From positions 1 through 64,000 of the forward strand of contig QBMH01000004.1 of assembly GCA_003249025.1 (NCBI GenBank): DNA of 64,000 nt. Direction: 5' to 3'. A model generated the notes under the pieces. That model was given only the letters and a program-made list of their open reading frames with translations. It was not told the origin of the DNA and did no database searches. The DNA comes from Leptolyngbya sp. (GTDB taxonomy: Bacteria > Cyanobacteriota > Cyanobacteriia > Leptolyngbyales > Leptolyngbyaceae). Made by a program: the position numbers and the translations under genes. Within the stretch, counting starts at the first letter, position 1. Each line of letters starts with the position of its first letter. Below, one piece after another: positions 39,568 through 49,513 of this stretch.

Positions 39568-40239
39568 TTAGTGGTCACAGTGAGTGCAATGCGTGCAATG
39601 CGTACAATGGTCACAATCACTGACACATTCAACTCCACCATTGGTGGGAAACTTCCAAAGTGTTTGCGTCAATGTTGTCGGATCAACTTTTTCTCTGGGT
39701 AGGGCGGAGAAGGTTAGAACCCGTGCATCTTCATCTGTTGATTCAACCAAAATATTGCCTGCCGCAACATGGATTTCATCTCGATGGAGGACACTAAAGC
39801 CAAACAAGTCGGCTACGTTCAGGTCAGAAAGCTTCTCAGCGAGTTCCTTGAGAAAAAGCGGGTTGTTAGCCACAACCGTTGCTTGCTCGACCGTGGTAGC
39901 CGCTGTCGCCATTGAATCAACAAATTCCAGCGGCACCCAAAGCCGCTCACCAGATTGCTCGTCCTGCTCAAGCTTCCACATATAGGGCAAGCTATCGTTG
40001 CAGTCAGTCGATGGCTTGATGTATGCGTGGTTGTCGGCAAACTCTTCAACTAATCGTTCTTCATGCGTAAGATCAAAGTGCTTGTGGAGCAAAGAAATAC
40101 CGATTTGTTGGTTCAAACCATGACGACGAATAACATCCCCTAATTCTGGCAGAAGGTCTTTTTTATCTTCCAACTGTTCCCTTGCAGATTCAAAGGTATC
40201 CAGATTTTCAAAAACTTCAGGCTTATAAGTCGTTAGCAT
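39568..40239 (-). CDS. Hypothetical protein with C-terminal Cys/His repeat tail
   Basis: 223 aa ending CVSDCDHCTHCTHCTHCDH; tail encoded by 9-bp tandem DNA repeats. Confidence 0.7.
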   Translation of the reverse strand: MLTTYKPEVFENLDTFESAREQLEDKKDLLPELGDVIRRHGLNQQIGISLLHKHFDLTHEERLVEEFADNHAYIKPSTDCNDSLPYMWKLEQDEQSGERLWVPLEFVDSMATAATTVEQATVVANNPLFLKELAEKLSDLNVADLFGFSVLHRDEIHVAAGNILVESTDEDARVLTFSALPREKVDPTTLTQTLWKFPTNGGVECVSDCDHCTHCTHCTHCDH

Positions 40240-40321
40240 AGAAAAAGCTTCTCTTTGAAACTATACGCTCAGAATCGTATTCTTCAAGTGATTAAAAAGT
40301 CAATGTTGATTCTACCTATTA

Positions 40322-40414
40322 CGGTACTCGCGATCGCAATTGCCACAGCATGAGAGCTACAACAGCGGCGAACACGGAGAATTTAAGGCTGAAAACAATA
40401 GAGGGGGCGATCGC
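40322..40414 (+). repeat. Duplicate of the caxA-fragment 3' tail (second copy; first about 39319-39402)
   Basis: acagcggcgaacacggagaatttaaggctgaaaa.aatagag shared, flanking the 223-aa gene. Confidence 0.75.
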
Positions 40415-40438
40415 GGCAATGCGATCGCCCCCTCTATT
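40397..40438 (-). terminator. Perfect 18-bp inverted repeat downstream of psaJ
   Basis: aatagagggggcgatcgc-ggcaat-gcgatcgccccctctatt; HIP1 in each arm. Confidence 0.65.
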
Positions 40439-40459
40439 AATGAACAACTATTTCCTACT

Positions 40460-40588
40460 TTAAGGCAACGGATGGAACAGCAAATCAGGGAAGAAACGAT
40501 TGAACTCAATCAAAATGCCAGCGGTGATAACCATCCAAACGGTGGCAACCACAGGAGCAGTAGACAGATACTTCAAAAAATATTTCAT
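40460..40588 (-). CDS. psaJ: Photosystem I subunit IX PsaJ (not in the ORF track)
   Basis: [42 protein letters not shown]; immediately downstream of psaF. Confidence 0.95.
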   Translation of the reverse strand: MKYFLKYLSTAPVVATVWMVITAGILIEFNRFFPDLLFHPLP

Positions 40589-40624
40589 GAAGAATTCTCC
40601 TAGGAATAGATAGGGTGAGGAACT

Positions 40625-41110
40625 TTAGCGGGGTGAAACAGTAATTTCATTATCCTTGGCGGTCAATTCCCCGGTGGTAAATTCCTTCAAAGCCATGAGG
40701 GGCCACGCAAAACCAGAAAGCGCGAACTTGACTGCAAGAGGGACATCAATAATGATTTCCTTCTCTTCAGGAGAACCGCTTTTCTTCGCTGCTTGGAGGT
40801 ATGCTCGTCCAACCCAACCAATCCAGCCTGCGATATACAGGAACAGGATGCTAGGGATCAGAAATTCACCAGCATGATTCAGGCTGCCATCCACAATCAG
40901 GTGAGGCAGACCATCTTCACCACATAGCACTCCAGACTTCGCATAGGCATCGAAGCGTCGAGCGGCAGTGGGGCTAATTGAGTCTTTGGCACGCTGGGCG
41001 AAGGCGGCACTTTCGCTGCAAGGAGTCAGATTAAAAGCATATGCGGGCTGAGACGGAGTGAATCCGAACCAGAGGGTAACCGCAAGCATGAGAGCAAACA
41101 ATCGGCGCAT
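40625..41110 (-). CDS. psaF: Photosystem I subunit III PsaF
   Basis: [15 protein letters not shown] signal; NLTPCSES...[44 protein letters not shown]. Confidence 0.96.
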   Translation of the reverse strand: MRRLFALMLAVTLWFGFTPSQPAYAFNLTPCSESAAFAQRAKDSISPTAARRFDAYAKSGVLCGEDGLPHLIVDGSLNHAGEFLIPSILFLYIAGWIGWVGRAYLQAAKKSGSPEEKEIIIDVPLAVKFALSGFAWPLMALKEFTTGELTAKDNEITVSPR

Positions 41111-41290
41111 GGAATTGTTTCCCTTCGTTACAAGAATGAACGTTATGTTAACAAAATGAGACTGGACGTTTATCAAGCTATGTTCGCTAGACTGTTTAAC
41201 ATTGAGTCTGTTTGAACATTAAGCGCATGGACGTATTCGTCCAAATTTAAGCTCAATAAATAGCCTATTTCTTCAAGAAATTACCAGCAA

Positions 41291-42331
41291 ATGGCGACCA
41301 TTTTGGCAATTGAAACAAGTTGTGACGAAACAGCCGTGGCGATAGTCAACGATCGCACCATTTTGAGCAGCATTGTGTCGTCTCAGATTGCAACTCATCA
41401 ACCGTATGGCGGTGTGGTGCCAGAGGTTGCCTCGCGTCAACATGTGGAGTTGCTGAATCTGGCGATCGCCCAAGCATTGGATTCCGCCCAGCTTACCTGG
41501 TCAGCCATTGATGGTATCGCCGCCACCTGTACGCCTGGATTAGTCGGAGCGCTGTTGGTGGGAGTGACCGCCGCAAAAACTTTAGCGATCGTCCATCAAA
41601 AGCCTTTTCTAGGAGTCCATCACCTAGAAGGACACATTTACGCCTCCTATCTCAGCAGTCCCGATTTAGAGCCGCCTTTTGTCTGTCTGCTGGTCTCTGG
41701 GGGGCACACCAGCCTAATTTTAGTGAAAGCCTGTGGAGACTACGAAACCGTAGGGCAAACTCGCGACGATGCGGCTGGGGAAGCGTTTGATAAAGTGGCG
41801 CGGTTAATGAATCTTGGCTATCCCGGTGGTCCGATCCTCGATCGCCTAGCCAAAAAGGGTAACCCCAAAGCATTTCTTTTGCCTGAAGGTCAAATTTCGT
41901 TACCAAAAGGGGGCTTTCACCGCTACGACTCCAGCTTTAGCGGCTTAAAAACCGCCGTTCTGCGCCTAACTCAAAAGCTCCAGCTAGAATCACCTCATCT
42001 GCCTGTGGAAGATTTGGCGGCAAGCTTTCAGGCAACGGTGGCAAAAGGATTGACGAAGCGGGCGATCGCCTGTGCGCTGGACTATGGATTGGGCACGATC
42101 GCCGTTGGCGGTGGCGTAGCGGCAAATAGCGGTTTGCGCCAACATCTTCAAGCTGCCGCTGCTCACCACAATTTGCGCGTTCTGTTTCCGCCGCTGGAAT
42201 TCTGCACCGATAACGCCGCCATGATTGCCTGTGCCGCCGCTGAACATTTTAATCAAGGAGAGCGATCGCCGCTGACCTTGGGCGTTCTCTCGCGAATGCC
42301 GATCGCCAACGTCAAGCAGCTTTACACCTAA
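41291..42331 (+). CDS. tsaD: tRNA N6-adenosine threonylcarbamoyltransferase
   Basis: [43 protein letters not shown]. Confidence 0.97.
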   Translation: MATILAIETSCDETAVAIVNDRTILSSIVSSQIATHQPYGGVVPEVASRQHVELLNLAIAQALDSAQLTWSAIDGIAATCTPGLVGALLVGVTAAKTLAIVHQKPFLGVHHLEGHIYASYLSSPDLEPPFVCLLVSGGHTSLILVKACGDYETVGQTRDDAAGEAFDKVARLMNLGYPGGPILDRLAKKGNPKAFLLPEGQISLPKGGFHRYDSSFSGLKTAVLRLTQKLQLESPHLPVEDLAASFQATVAKGLTKRAIACALDYGLGTIAVGGGVAANSGLRQHLQAAAAHHNLRVLFPPLEFCTDNAAMIACAAAEHFNQGERSPLTLGVLSRMPIANVKQLYT

Positions 42332-42363
42332 TTGACTTACACCTAATTGAATCAATCCAGTCC

Positions 42364-43089
42364 CTAAAATCGCCTGCCCAGAAGCCGCTGCCGTACTCCT
42401 TCGGCGATTTTTTGTCCCAAATACTCTGGAATGATGCTTTCGTTTGGTCCCAGAAGATAAAGAATCAAGCGAGTTCGCCCCCGCCACACGAGCAAATTGG
42501 CATTGACGACCATCAAGTCTTCTTGCCAAATGGCGTACATCACCTTATAAAACAGTCCGGGTTGGTTATCCGCTTCAATCAGCAGAGCGGGTAAGTGAAA
42601 CACTGGATCAACGTAAAATTCGGTTTCTACCTGTTCCAAGCCAGCATCCAGGTTAAATTCGACCGCTAGCATTTCTTCCACCTCAAACCGACCCGCCAAG
42701 GCTTCTCGAACGGCTCTGCAAACGTTTTCAGCGGTTTTTTCGGTTAACGCTTTGCCACTGCGCGACACAATCAGCTTGACAAAGACGAGCATCGGCGGAT
42801 AAATCTGTCCGTATAAACTCAAACTATGAATCGTTAAGCCGTAGGCAGCCAATACGCCAAAAATATCGCTGAGCAAAAAAGATTGATTGCGATAGGCGAA
42901 ATGCAGAGCGCTTTTACTGCCTTCGGGTTTTAGTTCAATGACGGCTTGTTTAGTCTTGTAAAGCTGATACGCCAAGCGTAAATTTTGCAGTTGAATTTCG
43001 CTGCTCACAAACTGCTCATAAAACTGCGGAAACGCTCGATTAAAACGTTTTAGAAGTTCTACCGTGGATGACTTTAAACCTAAAGCCAT
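42364..43089 (-). CDS. Conserved cyanobacterial protein, possible ACT-like domains
   Basis: ALLIEADNQPGLFYKVMYAIWQEDLMVVNANLL and FLLSDIFGVLAAYGLTIHSLSLY read like ACT regulatory domains. Confidence 0.6.
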   Translation of the reverse strand: MALGLKSSTVELLKRFNRAFPQFYEQFVSSEIQLQNLRLAYQLYKTKQAVIELKPEGSKSALHFAYRNQSFLLSDIFGVLAAYGLTIHSLSLYGQIYPPMLVFVKLIVSRSGKALTEKTAENVCRAVREALAGRFEVEEMLAVEFNLDAGLEQVETEFYVDPVFHLPALLIEADNQPGLFYKVMYAIWQEDLMVVNANLLVWRGRTRLILYLLGPNESIIPEYLGQKIAEGVRQRLLGRRF

Positions 43090-43340
43090 AATTAAACATC
43101 TATCTCGCTTACTTAAGTTAAAACCCTAAAATTGGTGCAACTGCTGCAATAGAGAGGGTTTGGAGGAGAAGCTATCACTCTAAACTAATTTTGAAGCATT
43201 GGCTACGCCTTCCTTTATCTCTTTTCCTAAGTTGATTTGCTCATTGGAGACTTAAAAGCTGAGGAATCAATGTTAAAAGGGGATGAAGGCTATACTATTC
43301 TGTACTGATATCAACCTTTTATTATCTTACTTACGCTTAC

Positions 43341-43859
43341 ATGGGTTTTTGGAAAAGCCTATTCAGTAGCGCTGATGCTCCTTCTGCTACTAAATCTATG
43401 TCGATCGCGCTGGAATCTGATGAAGGGGCGAACGATCGCGGCTCTCAAGTTTACTTTAGTACAGAGCGAGAGATTGACCTGTACGAGTTAGAGGAGCTTT
43501 GTAGCGCTGTAGGGTGGTCTCGTCGCCCTCTGCGAAAAGTGAAGAAAGCGATTCAGCACAGCTTTCTAGTCGTGACGATGTGGGAGCAACGGGGCACCCA
43601 ACGTCGCCTTGTGGGATTTTCACGGGCAACCTCTGACCATGCCTTCAATGCCACGATTTGGGATGTGGTTATTCATCCTGATTTCCAAAGCCGAGGGTTG
43701 GGTAAAGAATTGATGAAGTACATGATCAAAAAACTACGCAGCGAAGACATTAGCAATATCACGCTGTTTGCCGATCCGCAGGTCGTAGACTTTTATCGCA
43801 GACTTGGCTTTATGTCTGATCCTGAGGGCATTAAAGGCATGTTCTGGTATCCAGACTGA
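43341..43859 (+). CDS. GNAT-family N-acetyltransferase
   Basis: [47 protein letters not shown]. Confidence 0.9.
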   Translation: MGFWKSLFSSADAPSATKSMSIALESDEGANDRGSQVYFSTEREIDLYELEELCSAVGWSRRPLRKVKKAIQHSFLVVTMWEQRGTQRRLVGFSRATSDHAFNATIWDVVIHPDFQSRGLGKELMKYMIKKLRSEDISNITLFADPQVVDFYRRLGFMSDPEGIKGMFWYPD

Positions 43860-43887
43860 TTTGTTGCCCTGCGATCGCCCAGAGGCA

Positions 43888-45447
43888 TTATGGATTGTTG
43901 AATGCTTTCTGCATAACCGTTGGCAAGTCATTTTTCAGCAATCCATCTTGGACAAACTTGGTGTAAGTTTGGGATTCGATCGCCAAAACTTTTTCTTGGT
44001 GTTGTTGCAGGCTAAAAGCTTGTAGTTCGGGATGTTGGTCTTGTAGATAGGCAATATCTATCTGTAGCTGTTGAAGCTGTTGGGTTACAAAGTCTAGATG
44101 AGTTTGATGCTGCGTGGCGCTAATCGCCGACTGGGATTGAGTTTCAGTTAAGTGATCAAACACTTGCTGTAATGCTTCTTGACGAGCAATCAATTGAATA
44201 AATTGCTGCTGCAAAGAGGTATCTTCTAGCAAATTTAGTTTTTCTAATAAAAACTTTGCGGTTAATCCTTGGACTAAAAGAGTGAACCAGACGACTCCAA
44301 AGGAATTGGCGATAATTTCATCGCGTCCAACGACGGCAACCGGAATGCTTAAGGCAAGGGCGATCGCCACGGAACCGCGCAACCCTGTCCACCAAAGCAG
44401 GGTTTGTTCTTGCCAGGAGATTTTCACGGTTCCCAGCCATCTGAGTAACCCGGTGAATCCATAAATCACGATCGCCCGTGACACGACAATGGCAACAATG
44501 GCGATCGTGGTCGTTTGAATATTTTGAACAAGCTTAGGCAGATGAATTTGATCGCCCAGCAGCAGAAACAAAATAGAGTTGACAAAAAATACAATAAATT
44601 CCCAGAACTCAATCATGCTAGAGCGCTTAATCGGTTGAGTGCCTGGTTGAATGCTAAAGTTGCCAATCACTAAACCCGCCGTCACCACCCCAATTACGCC
44701 CGATCCACCTAGTTCTTCGACTAACAGATACGTGCCATAGGCCGTGACCAGGGTAAGGCTTTGTTCAACCCAATTCAGTTCATATTTTTGGCTCAGGAGC
44801 GCAACACAAATCCCAATCAATCCGCCGACTCCAATCCCAATTCCCGTCACAACAAAAAATCGGAGAACCGTGGTCGAAAGCTGAAACGGTTGGGGAACAA
44901 CGGCAAGTTCCACTAACACACCGAAGGCGACCACAGCGGCACCATCGTTAAATAAGCTTTCTCCTTCCAGCAGCGTTGTCAATCGTTTTCCGGCTCCAAC
45001 TTCGCGAAACAAACCCAAAACTGCCGCCGAGTCTGTTGCGGCTAAACAGGCTCCCACCAGTAAGCCGGTCATCCAGGGAATATCCATGAATTGATGGAGT
45101 GCCCACCCGACTCCGGCGATCGACAGTAAAACGCCGCCCACTGCATACAACGTGCTGGGCAAGATCTGTTGGCGTAACTCAGACCATTTCATTGTCCACC
45201 CTGCTTCAAACAGCAGCGGCGGCAGAAACACCATGAGAATGAATCCGGGTGACAGATCCAGCAGACGAATATCTACGAGCGCCAACCCTAAGCCGACTAT
45301 CACCAACAGCAGCGTATAGGGAATTTGACGAAGCGACACAAATATTTTGGGTAGAATTGCCGCGCTTAGAGCAATCAGGAGAATGATCAAAAATTGCTCA
45401 AGATCTTGTTCGATCGCAACATCTGTGGCGTTCGTCAAGAAACTCAT
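43888..45447 (-). CDS. CPA1-family Na+/H+ antiporter
   Basis: GACLAATDSAAVLGLFREVGAGKRLTTLLEGESLFNDGAAVVAF; LLWWTGLRGSVAIALALSIP. Confidence 0.92.
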   Translation of the reverse strand: MSFLTNATDVAIEQDLEQFLIILLIALSAAILPKIFVSLRQIPYTLLLVIVGLGLALVDIRLLDLSPGFILMVFLPPLLFEAGWTMKWSELRQQILPSTLYAVGGVLLSIAGVGWALHQFMDIPWMTGLLVGACLAATDSAAVLGLFREVGAGKRLTTLLEGESLFNDGAAVVAFGVLVELAVVPQPFQLSTTVLRFFVVTGIGIGVGGLIGICVALLSQKYELNWVEQSLTLVTAYGTYLLVEELGGSGVIGVVTAGLVIGNFSIQPGTQPIKRSSMIEFWEFIVFFVNSILFLLLGDQIHLPKLVQNIQTTTIAIVAIVVSRAIVIYGFTGLLRWLGTVKISWQEQTLLWWTGLRGSVAIALALSIPVAVVGRDEIIANSFGVVWFTLLVQGLTAKFLLEKLNLLEDTSLQQQFIQLIARQEALQQVFDHLTETQSQSAISATQHQTHLDFVTQQLQQLQIDIAYLQDQHPELQAFSLQQHQEKVLAIESQTYTKFVQDGLLKNDLPTVMQKAFNNP

Positions 45448-45683
45448 AAGTTCTTCACGAGATGGATGAGATCTTGAGGTAAATGACTAATCTCAAACCA
45501 CAAATTCTTTGGGCTAATGCCAAAGACATATTGCAGAACTAAAGTAATAGCAACGATGGTCAGAATGAGTCCTAGTCCAACGTTTAAGAATCGAAAAACT
45601 AATCGAATCAGTAATAGGGATACGGCGATCGCTGCGATTAACAACACTGCTTGTGAATCTACAGCATTTGTCAAAGAATCCAT
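45444..45683 (-). CDS. Small membrane protein overlapping the antiporter start
   Basis: 79 aa, two TM segments; stop overlaps the antiporter ATG. Confidence 0.65.
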   Translation of the reverse strand: MDSLTNAVDSQAVLLIAAIAVSLLLIRLVFRFLNVGLGLILTIVAITLVLQYVFGISPKNLWFEISHLPQDLIHLVKNL

Positions 45684-45718
45684 GAAATAACCTCATCACT
45701 TACTTAGGCTAAAGCGCC

Positions 45719-46315
45719 TTATTCTGCCATTTTGTCCTGCATCATTTTCATTCCAGCGTTGATTTTTTCACCAATCGTCTCTGGAGTTGGCATAAACTGT
45801 TCGGCATTCTTCATTTTCGCGCTAATTTTCTCGCTGACTCCCTCTGGTAAAGTGGTTCTCTTCATTTTCATACTGGCGTTGATCTTCTCGTTGATGCTTT
45901 CAGCCGTAGGCATGAATGCCTCTTTATTTTTCATGAAAAATTGCTTCTTCTCTTCTGGCGTTAGCGCTGCTAAGGTGTCTCTTTTGGGCAGTGATTTTAG
46001 AACCGTTGCCAATTGGAATTTTTGGTCAGGAGAAAGGGTAATTGACTTAAATACTTTACGCAGACTGGTTTCGCCTTTCAATATGGCGGCTTCTAATTGC
46101 TCGCTTTGCTCAGAGGTAAGAATCTTTTCGATTTTTGGAAGAACTTGAGTTTTTAGTTGCTGAATAAAAGGTAGGTTAGAGTTAGTTTGATCAGCTAAAG
46201 TAGAATTCAAAGTAGCTGTTGTAGTACCCAATATCTGTGCGTTAGCGCTACTAGAAATCATCATATTTGATACTGCTATCAAACCAGCCAATACCAACAT
46301 AAATAGCCGTTTCAT
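45719..46315 (-). CDS. Secreted repeat-containing hypothetical protein
   Basis: Signal peptide MKRLFMLVLAGLIAVSNMMISSSANA; repeats FMPTAESINEKINASMKMK / FMPTPETIGEKINAGMKMM. Confidence 0.6.
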   Translation of the reverse strand: MKRLFMLVLAGLIAVSNMMISSSANAQILGTTTATLNSTLADQTNSNLPFIQQLKTQVLPKIEKILTSEQSEQLEAAILKGETSLRKVFKSITLSPDQKFQLATVLKSLPKRDTLAALTPEEKKQFFMKNKEAFMPTAESINEKINASMKMKRTTLPEGVSEKISAKMKNAEQFMPTPETIGEKINAGMKMMQDKMAE

Positions 46316-46378
46316 TGTCTATTGTCTCCTAAAGTATTTGAACGAATTAAGTGACCCAGATAGTCTAGATTTAGAAGA

Positions 46379-47167
46379 CTATGCAACAGCAGACGATCGC
46401 CCGTGCTGAACATAAGCCGCGATCGCCAGGATGGTGATTGCCATTAACGGCAAAATTAAGCTCCACCAAGTTTCGGACATCAGAATAAAAATTGCTGCCG
46501 CCGCGCCACCCAATGCAAACCCTGCAATCACGGGAACAAATCGTCCCATACGTTCTAACGCTTCTGCTGCTTCCTGTTGTGCGGCTTCGCTGGGCGATCG
46601 CGACAGTTTAGAACTCAAAAACTTTACCAGGTCGATGGTTAGCTGCGTAGTGTTCCCCGTCATCACGGTGGTTGGAATATAGCTCTTAAACACTCCGTGC
46701 GATTCTTTCATCAGAGCATTTTGAATCGCCATGGCAACCACTCCCGCCATGCCAATTGGCAAAATGTATTCTTCTTGCACATCTAGCAATAAGGCAGGGG
46801 AGAGTGTGGTGCCAATAATCAAAAAACCCGTCAGGGCGATCGCCTCAGCCGTAAGCAACACCGCAAACACCGACCATTTTTTTTGACGGGCATAGCGAGC
46901 CAATAGCGACGTTAAGGCAACAGTCACCATAAATGCAGGCAGCATTAACAATCTGGTGACCGTTGACCCTTCATCAGAACTGACAAAAGAAGCTCCTGCC
47001 AAAGCAATGTTGCCCGTCACATGAGCCGTAAAGATGCCAAACAAAATGATAAATGCGGAGGTATCAACAAATCCTGCGACCCAACTGAGGATGAAGCCCG
47101 CAGGTCCATCGCTGATCAAAAACTCGCTAAGGCTAAAATTGCTGGTTTTATCTGAAACTACAGTCAT
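46379..47167 (-). CDS. YoaK/DUF1275 family membrane protein
   Basis: SWVAGFVDTSAFIILFGIFTAHVTGNIALAG; TTVMTGNTTQLTIDL. Confidence 0.85.
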   Translation of the reverse strand: MTVVSDKTSNFSLSEFLISDGPAGFILSWVAGFVDTSAFIILFGIFTAHVTGNIALAGASFVSSDEGSTVTRLLMLPAFMVTVALTSLLARYARQKKWSVFAVLLTAEAIALTGFLIIGTTLSPALLLDVQEEYILPIGMAGVVAMAIQNALMKESHGVFKSYIPTTVMTGNTTQLTIDLVKFLSSKLSRSPSEAAQQEAAEALERMGRFVPVIAGFALGGAAAAIFILMSETWWSLILPLMAITILAIAAYVQHGRSSAVA

Positions 47168-47224
47168 CGCTCCCCCTTTTATCAGGTGCAATAGGGTTTA
47201 TGGAAAGTTGACGCGATCGCACTC

Positions 47225-47743
47225 CTACTCAGCAACAGGCTCCTCAGTTACTATCACTTTTTCTGCTGCGGCTTTTTCTGCTGCGGCTTTTTTCGCTGCC
47301 ACCTTTGCCGCTTTTTCCTCCGCTTTCTTCGCTTCCTTCACTTTCTTTGCCTCAGCCTTTGCTGTTTCCTTAGCTTTTTTCGCTTCAGCTTTAGCTGCTT
47401 CCTTGGCTTTTTTCGCTTCAGCTTTAGCCGCTGTTGCCTCAGCCTTTGCTGTTTCCTTAGCTTTTTTCGCTTCAGCTTTAGCCATATCTTCTGCCGCTTC
47501 TTCTGCGTCCTCAACGGTCTCTTTTGCTGCCTCTACTGGAGCTTCAGCGACAGCGGCTAGTAGGGATGAAGAGCGGAAATGACCCACCGAGTCTATCCAA
47601 GTGATAGACGGGTTGACTCGATCAAAATTTGCAGCATTGGCAATAACCGGATTGCCAATCAAAACGCTGAAACAAAGAGAAGCTGTCAGGATCAGAATGT
47701 TGAACTTTGATAAAAACTTGAGCATATCTATGAATTTCTCCAA
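47225..47743 (-). CDS. Secreted Lys/Ala/Glu-rich low-complexity repeat protein
   Basis: Hydrophobic N-terminus; KKAKETAKAEAKKAKEAAKAEAKKAKETAKAEAKK. Confidence 0.65.
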   Translation of the reverse strand: MEKFIDMLKFLSKFNILILTASLCFSVLIGNPVIANAANFDRVNPSITWIDSVGHFRSSSLLAAVAEAPVEAAKETVEDAEEAAEDMAKAEAKKAKETAKAEATAAKAEAKKAKEAAKAEAKKAKETAKAEAKKVKEAKKAEEKAAKVAAKKAAAEKAAAEKVIVTEEPVAE

Positions 47744-47967
47744 TCAGAGTATTGGTAATCCAGCCCTTCTGCGAAAAGGGAAGAACTATCCAGTCCATTG
47801 CTCAGTAGTTTACGTCTACACCCCAACGTGTCTTCTGTCTTGCAGGATACGGAATGGGTTGAAATTACGGTATACCGTATACATGACTTTGTGGCGACGT
47901 AACTTTTCTGGCAAAAACTTCAGAAAGTTGAGTGTGGCTGTACTTGAATTAATTCTGAGGATTCCTA

Positions 47968-49439
47968 ATGGCACATGCTGAAACTCATGCAGTCGGTGCG
48001 AGTGGATCTGCAACTCGCTCAAGGCTGCTTTACGGATTAAACGATAGACCGCCCCCAAGAGATGCATTGTTTGTTGCATTTCAACATGTGTGTGCGATTT
48101 TTATTCCGATCGTCACACCGGGTTTACTGATTACGAGCGCGTTAGGGCTAGAAGTCGATAAAGCCGCCTACATTTTGGGCATGTCTTTGTTTGTCTCTGG
48201 GCTGGGCACTTTCATTCAATGTCATTAGGTTGGACTGATTGGGTCTGGGTTGCTGAGCGTGCAGGGAACGAGCTTTGCGTTTGTCACGCCGATTTTGGCA
48301 GTGGTGGCGGTATCACTGAAGCAGGGTAAAACCCCAGAAGAAACGCTGGCGCTGATTTTAGGATTATGCTTTTTTGGCTCATTTATTCCCATTATCATGA
48401 GCCGCTTTTTACACCTGACCCGGAAGATTTTCACCCCGTTGGTGACGGGCACGGCAGTGACGCTGATTGGGTTGTGCCTGATTAAGGTGGGTATGTTTTA
48501 TATGGCTGGAGGTGGCAAGGTGCAGGCGATCGCTGCTAAAGCGCCCGACAGCCCGCAGGCATTCGGCAGTATGCAAAATTGGGGATTGTCGCTGTTGGTG
48601 TTTGCGATCGTTGGGGTTTGCTGTGCCAGTACCAATCGATTTTTGCGAATGGGATCGGTGATTATTGGGTTATCAACTGGCTTTTTGGTTTCGATCTTCA
48701 TGGGTGTCGCTGATTTCAGTAAGAGCGGCACGTTGCCAATCATTAACTTCCCCATTCCATTCCATTCCGCTTTGGTTTGGGCTTTGATTTCGTGACGTTT
48801 ATCTCATTTATCATCATCTACATCACGTTGACCTTAGAAGTGCTGGGCGACATTACCGCAACCTCCATGGTTTCAGGGGAGCCAATCGTAGGCAGCACCT
48901 ACATGAGGCGGCTAAAAGGAGGAATTTTGGGCGATGGGGTCAATTCATTGATCGCTTCGATCTGCGGTACGTTTCCAATTGTGACCCCAGCGCAGAACAA
49001 CGGGATTATCCAACTGACGGGAGTTGGCAGCCGCTATGTGGGCTATTACATTGCTGGAATTCTGATGTTCTTTGGTCTATTTCCAGCGTTGGTGGGGGTA
49101 TTGTTGGCGATTCCCACAGCGGTGGTGGGTGGAGCCGTGATGCTGATGTTTGGGACGGTGGCGGTGGCGGGGTTTAATATCCTGCGAGAAGTCGCAATGG
49201 ATAATCGCTCTTTTGTGATTCTGGCAATTTCTCTATCTGCGGGTTTAGGAGTCACTTTTCTTCCCGAAGCACTGGAGCATTTCCCGCCTGCAATGAAAAG
49301 TGTGCTGGAATCTGGAATTGGAACCGGTTCGATTTGTGCGCTGGTTTTGAATCTGGTGATGCCAAAAATCAATGAAGCACCAATCTCGGCGCATATTGAA
49401 GGAAATGGAATGGAGGTTACTGTTGGAGTTGAAGAGTGA
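47968..49439 (+). pseudogene. NCS2 nucleobase:cation symporter (uracil-xanthine permease type) interrupted by TAG and a 5-nt frameshift
   Basis: Three consecutive ORFs read as one permease: LNDRPPPRDALFVAFQHVCAIFIPIVTPGLL / SVQGTSFAFVTPILAV / EVLGDITATSMVSGEPIVGSTYMRRLKGGILGDGVNSLIA. Confidence 0.85.
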
Positions 49440-49513
49440 TCGATGGTTTAAGTCTACTTTCTGTATCAATGTTTCATGAATGTTTTTACAGAAGGTAGAC
49501 CAACAGATTCCCG

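Noticed and set aside
47034-47582. 182-aa plus-strand ORF with FAAAFSAAFFASFTFFASAFA repeats
   Set aside because: Antisense of the KAE-repeat protein and the YoaK gene; low complexity comes from the repeat.
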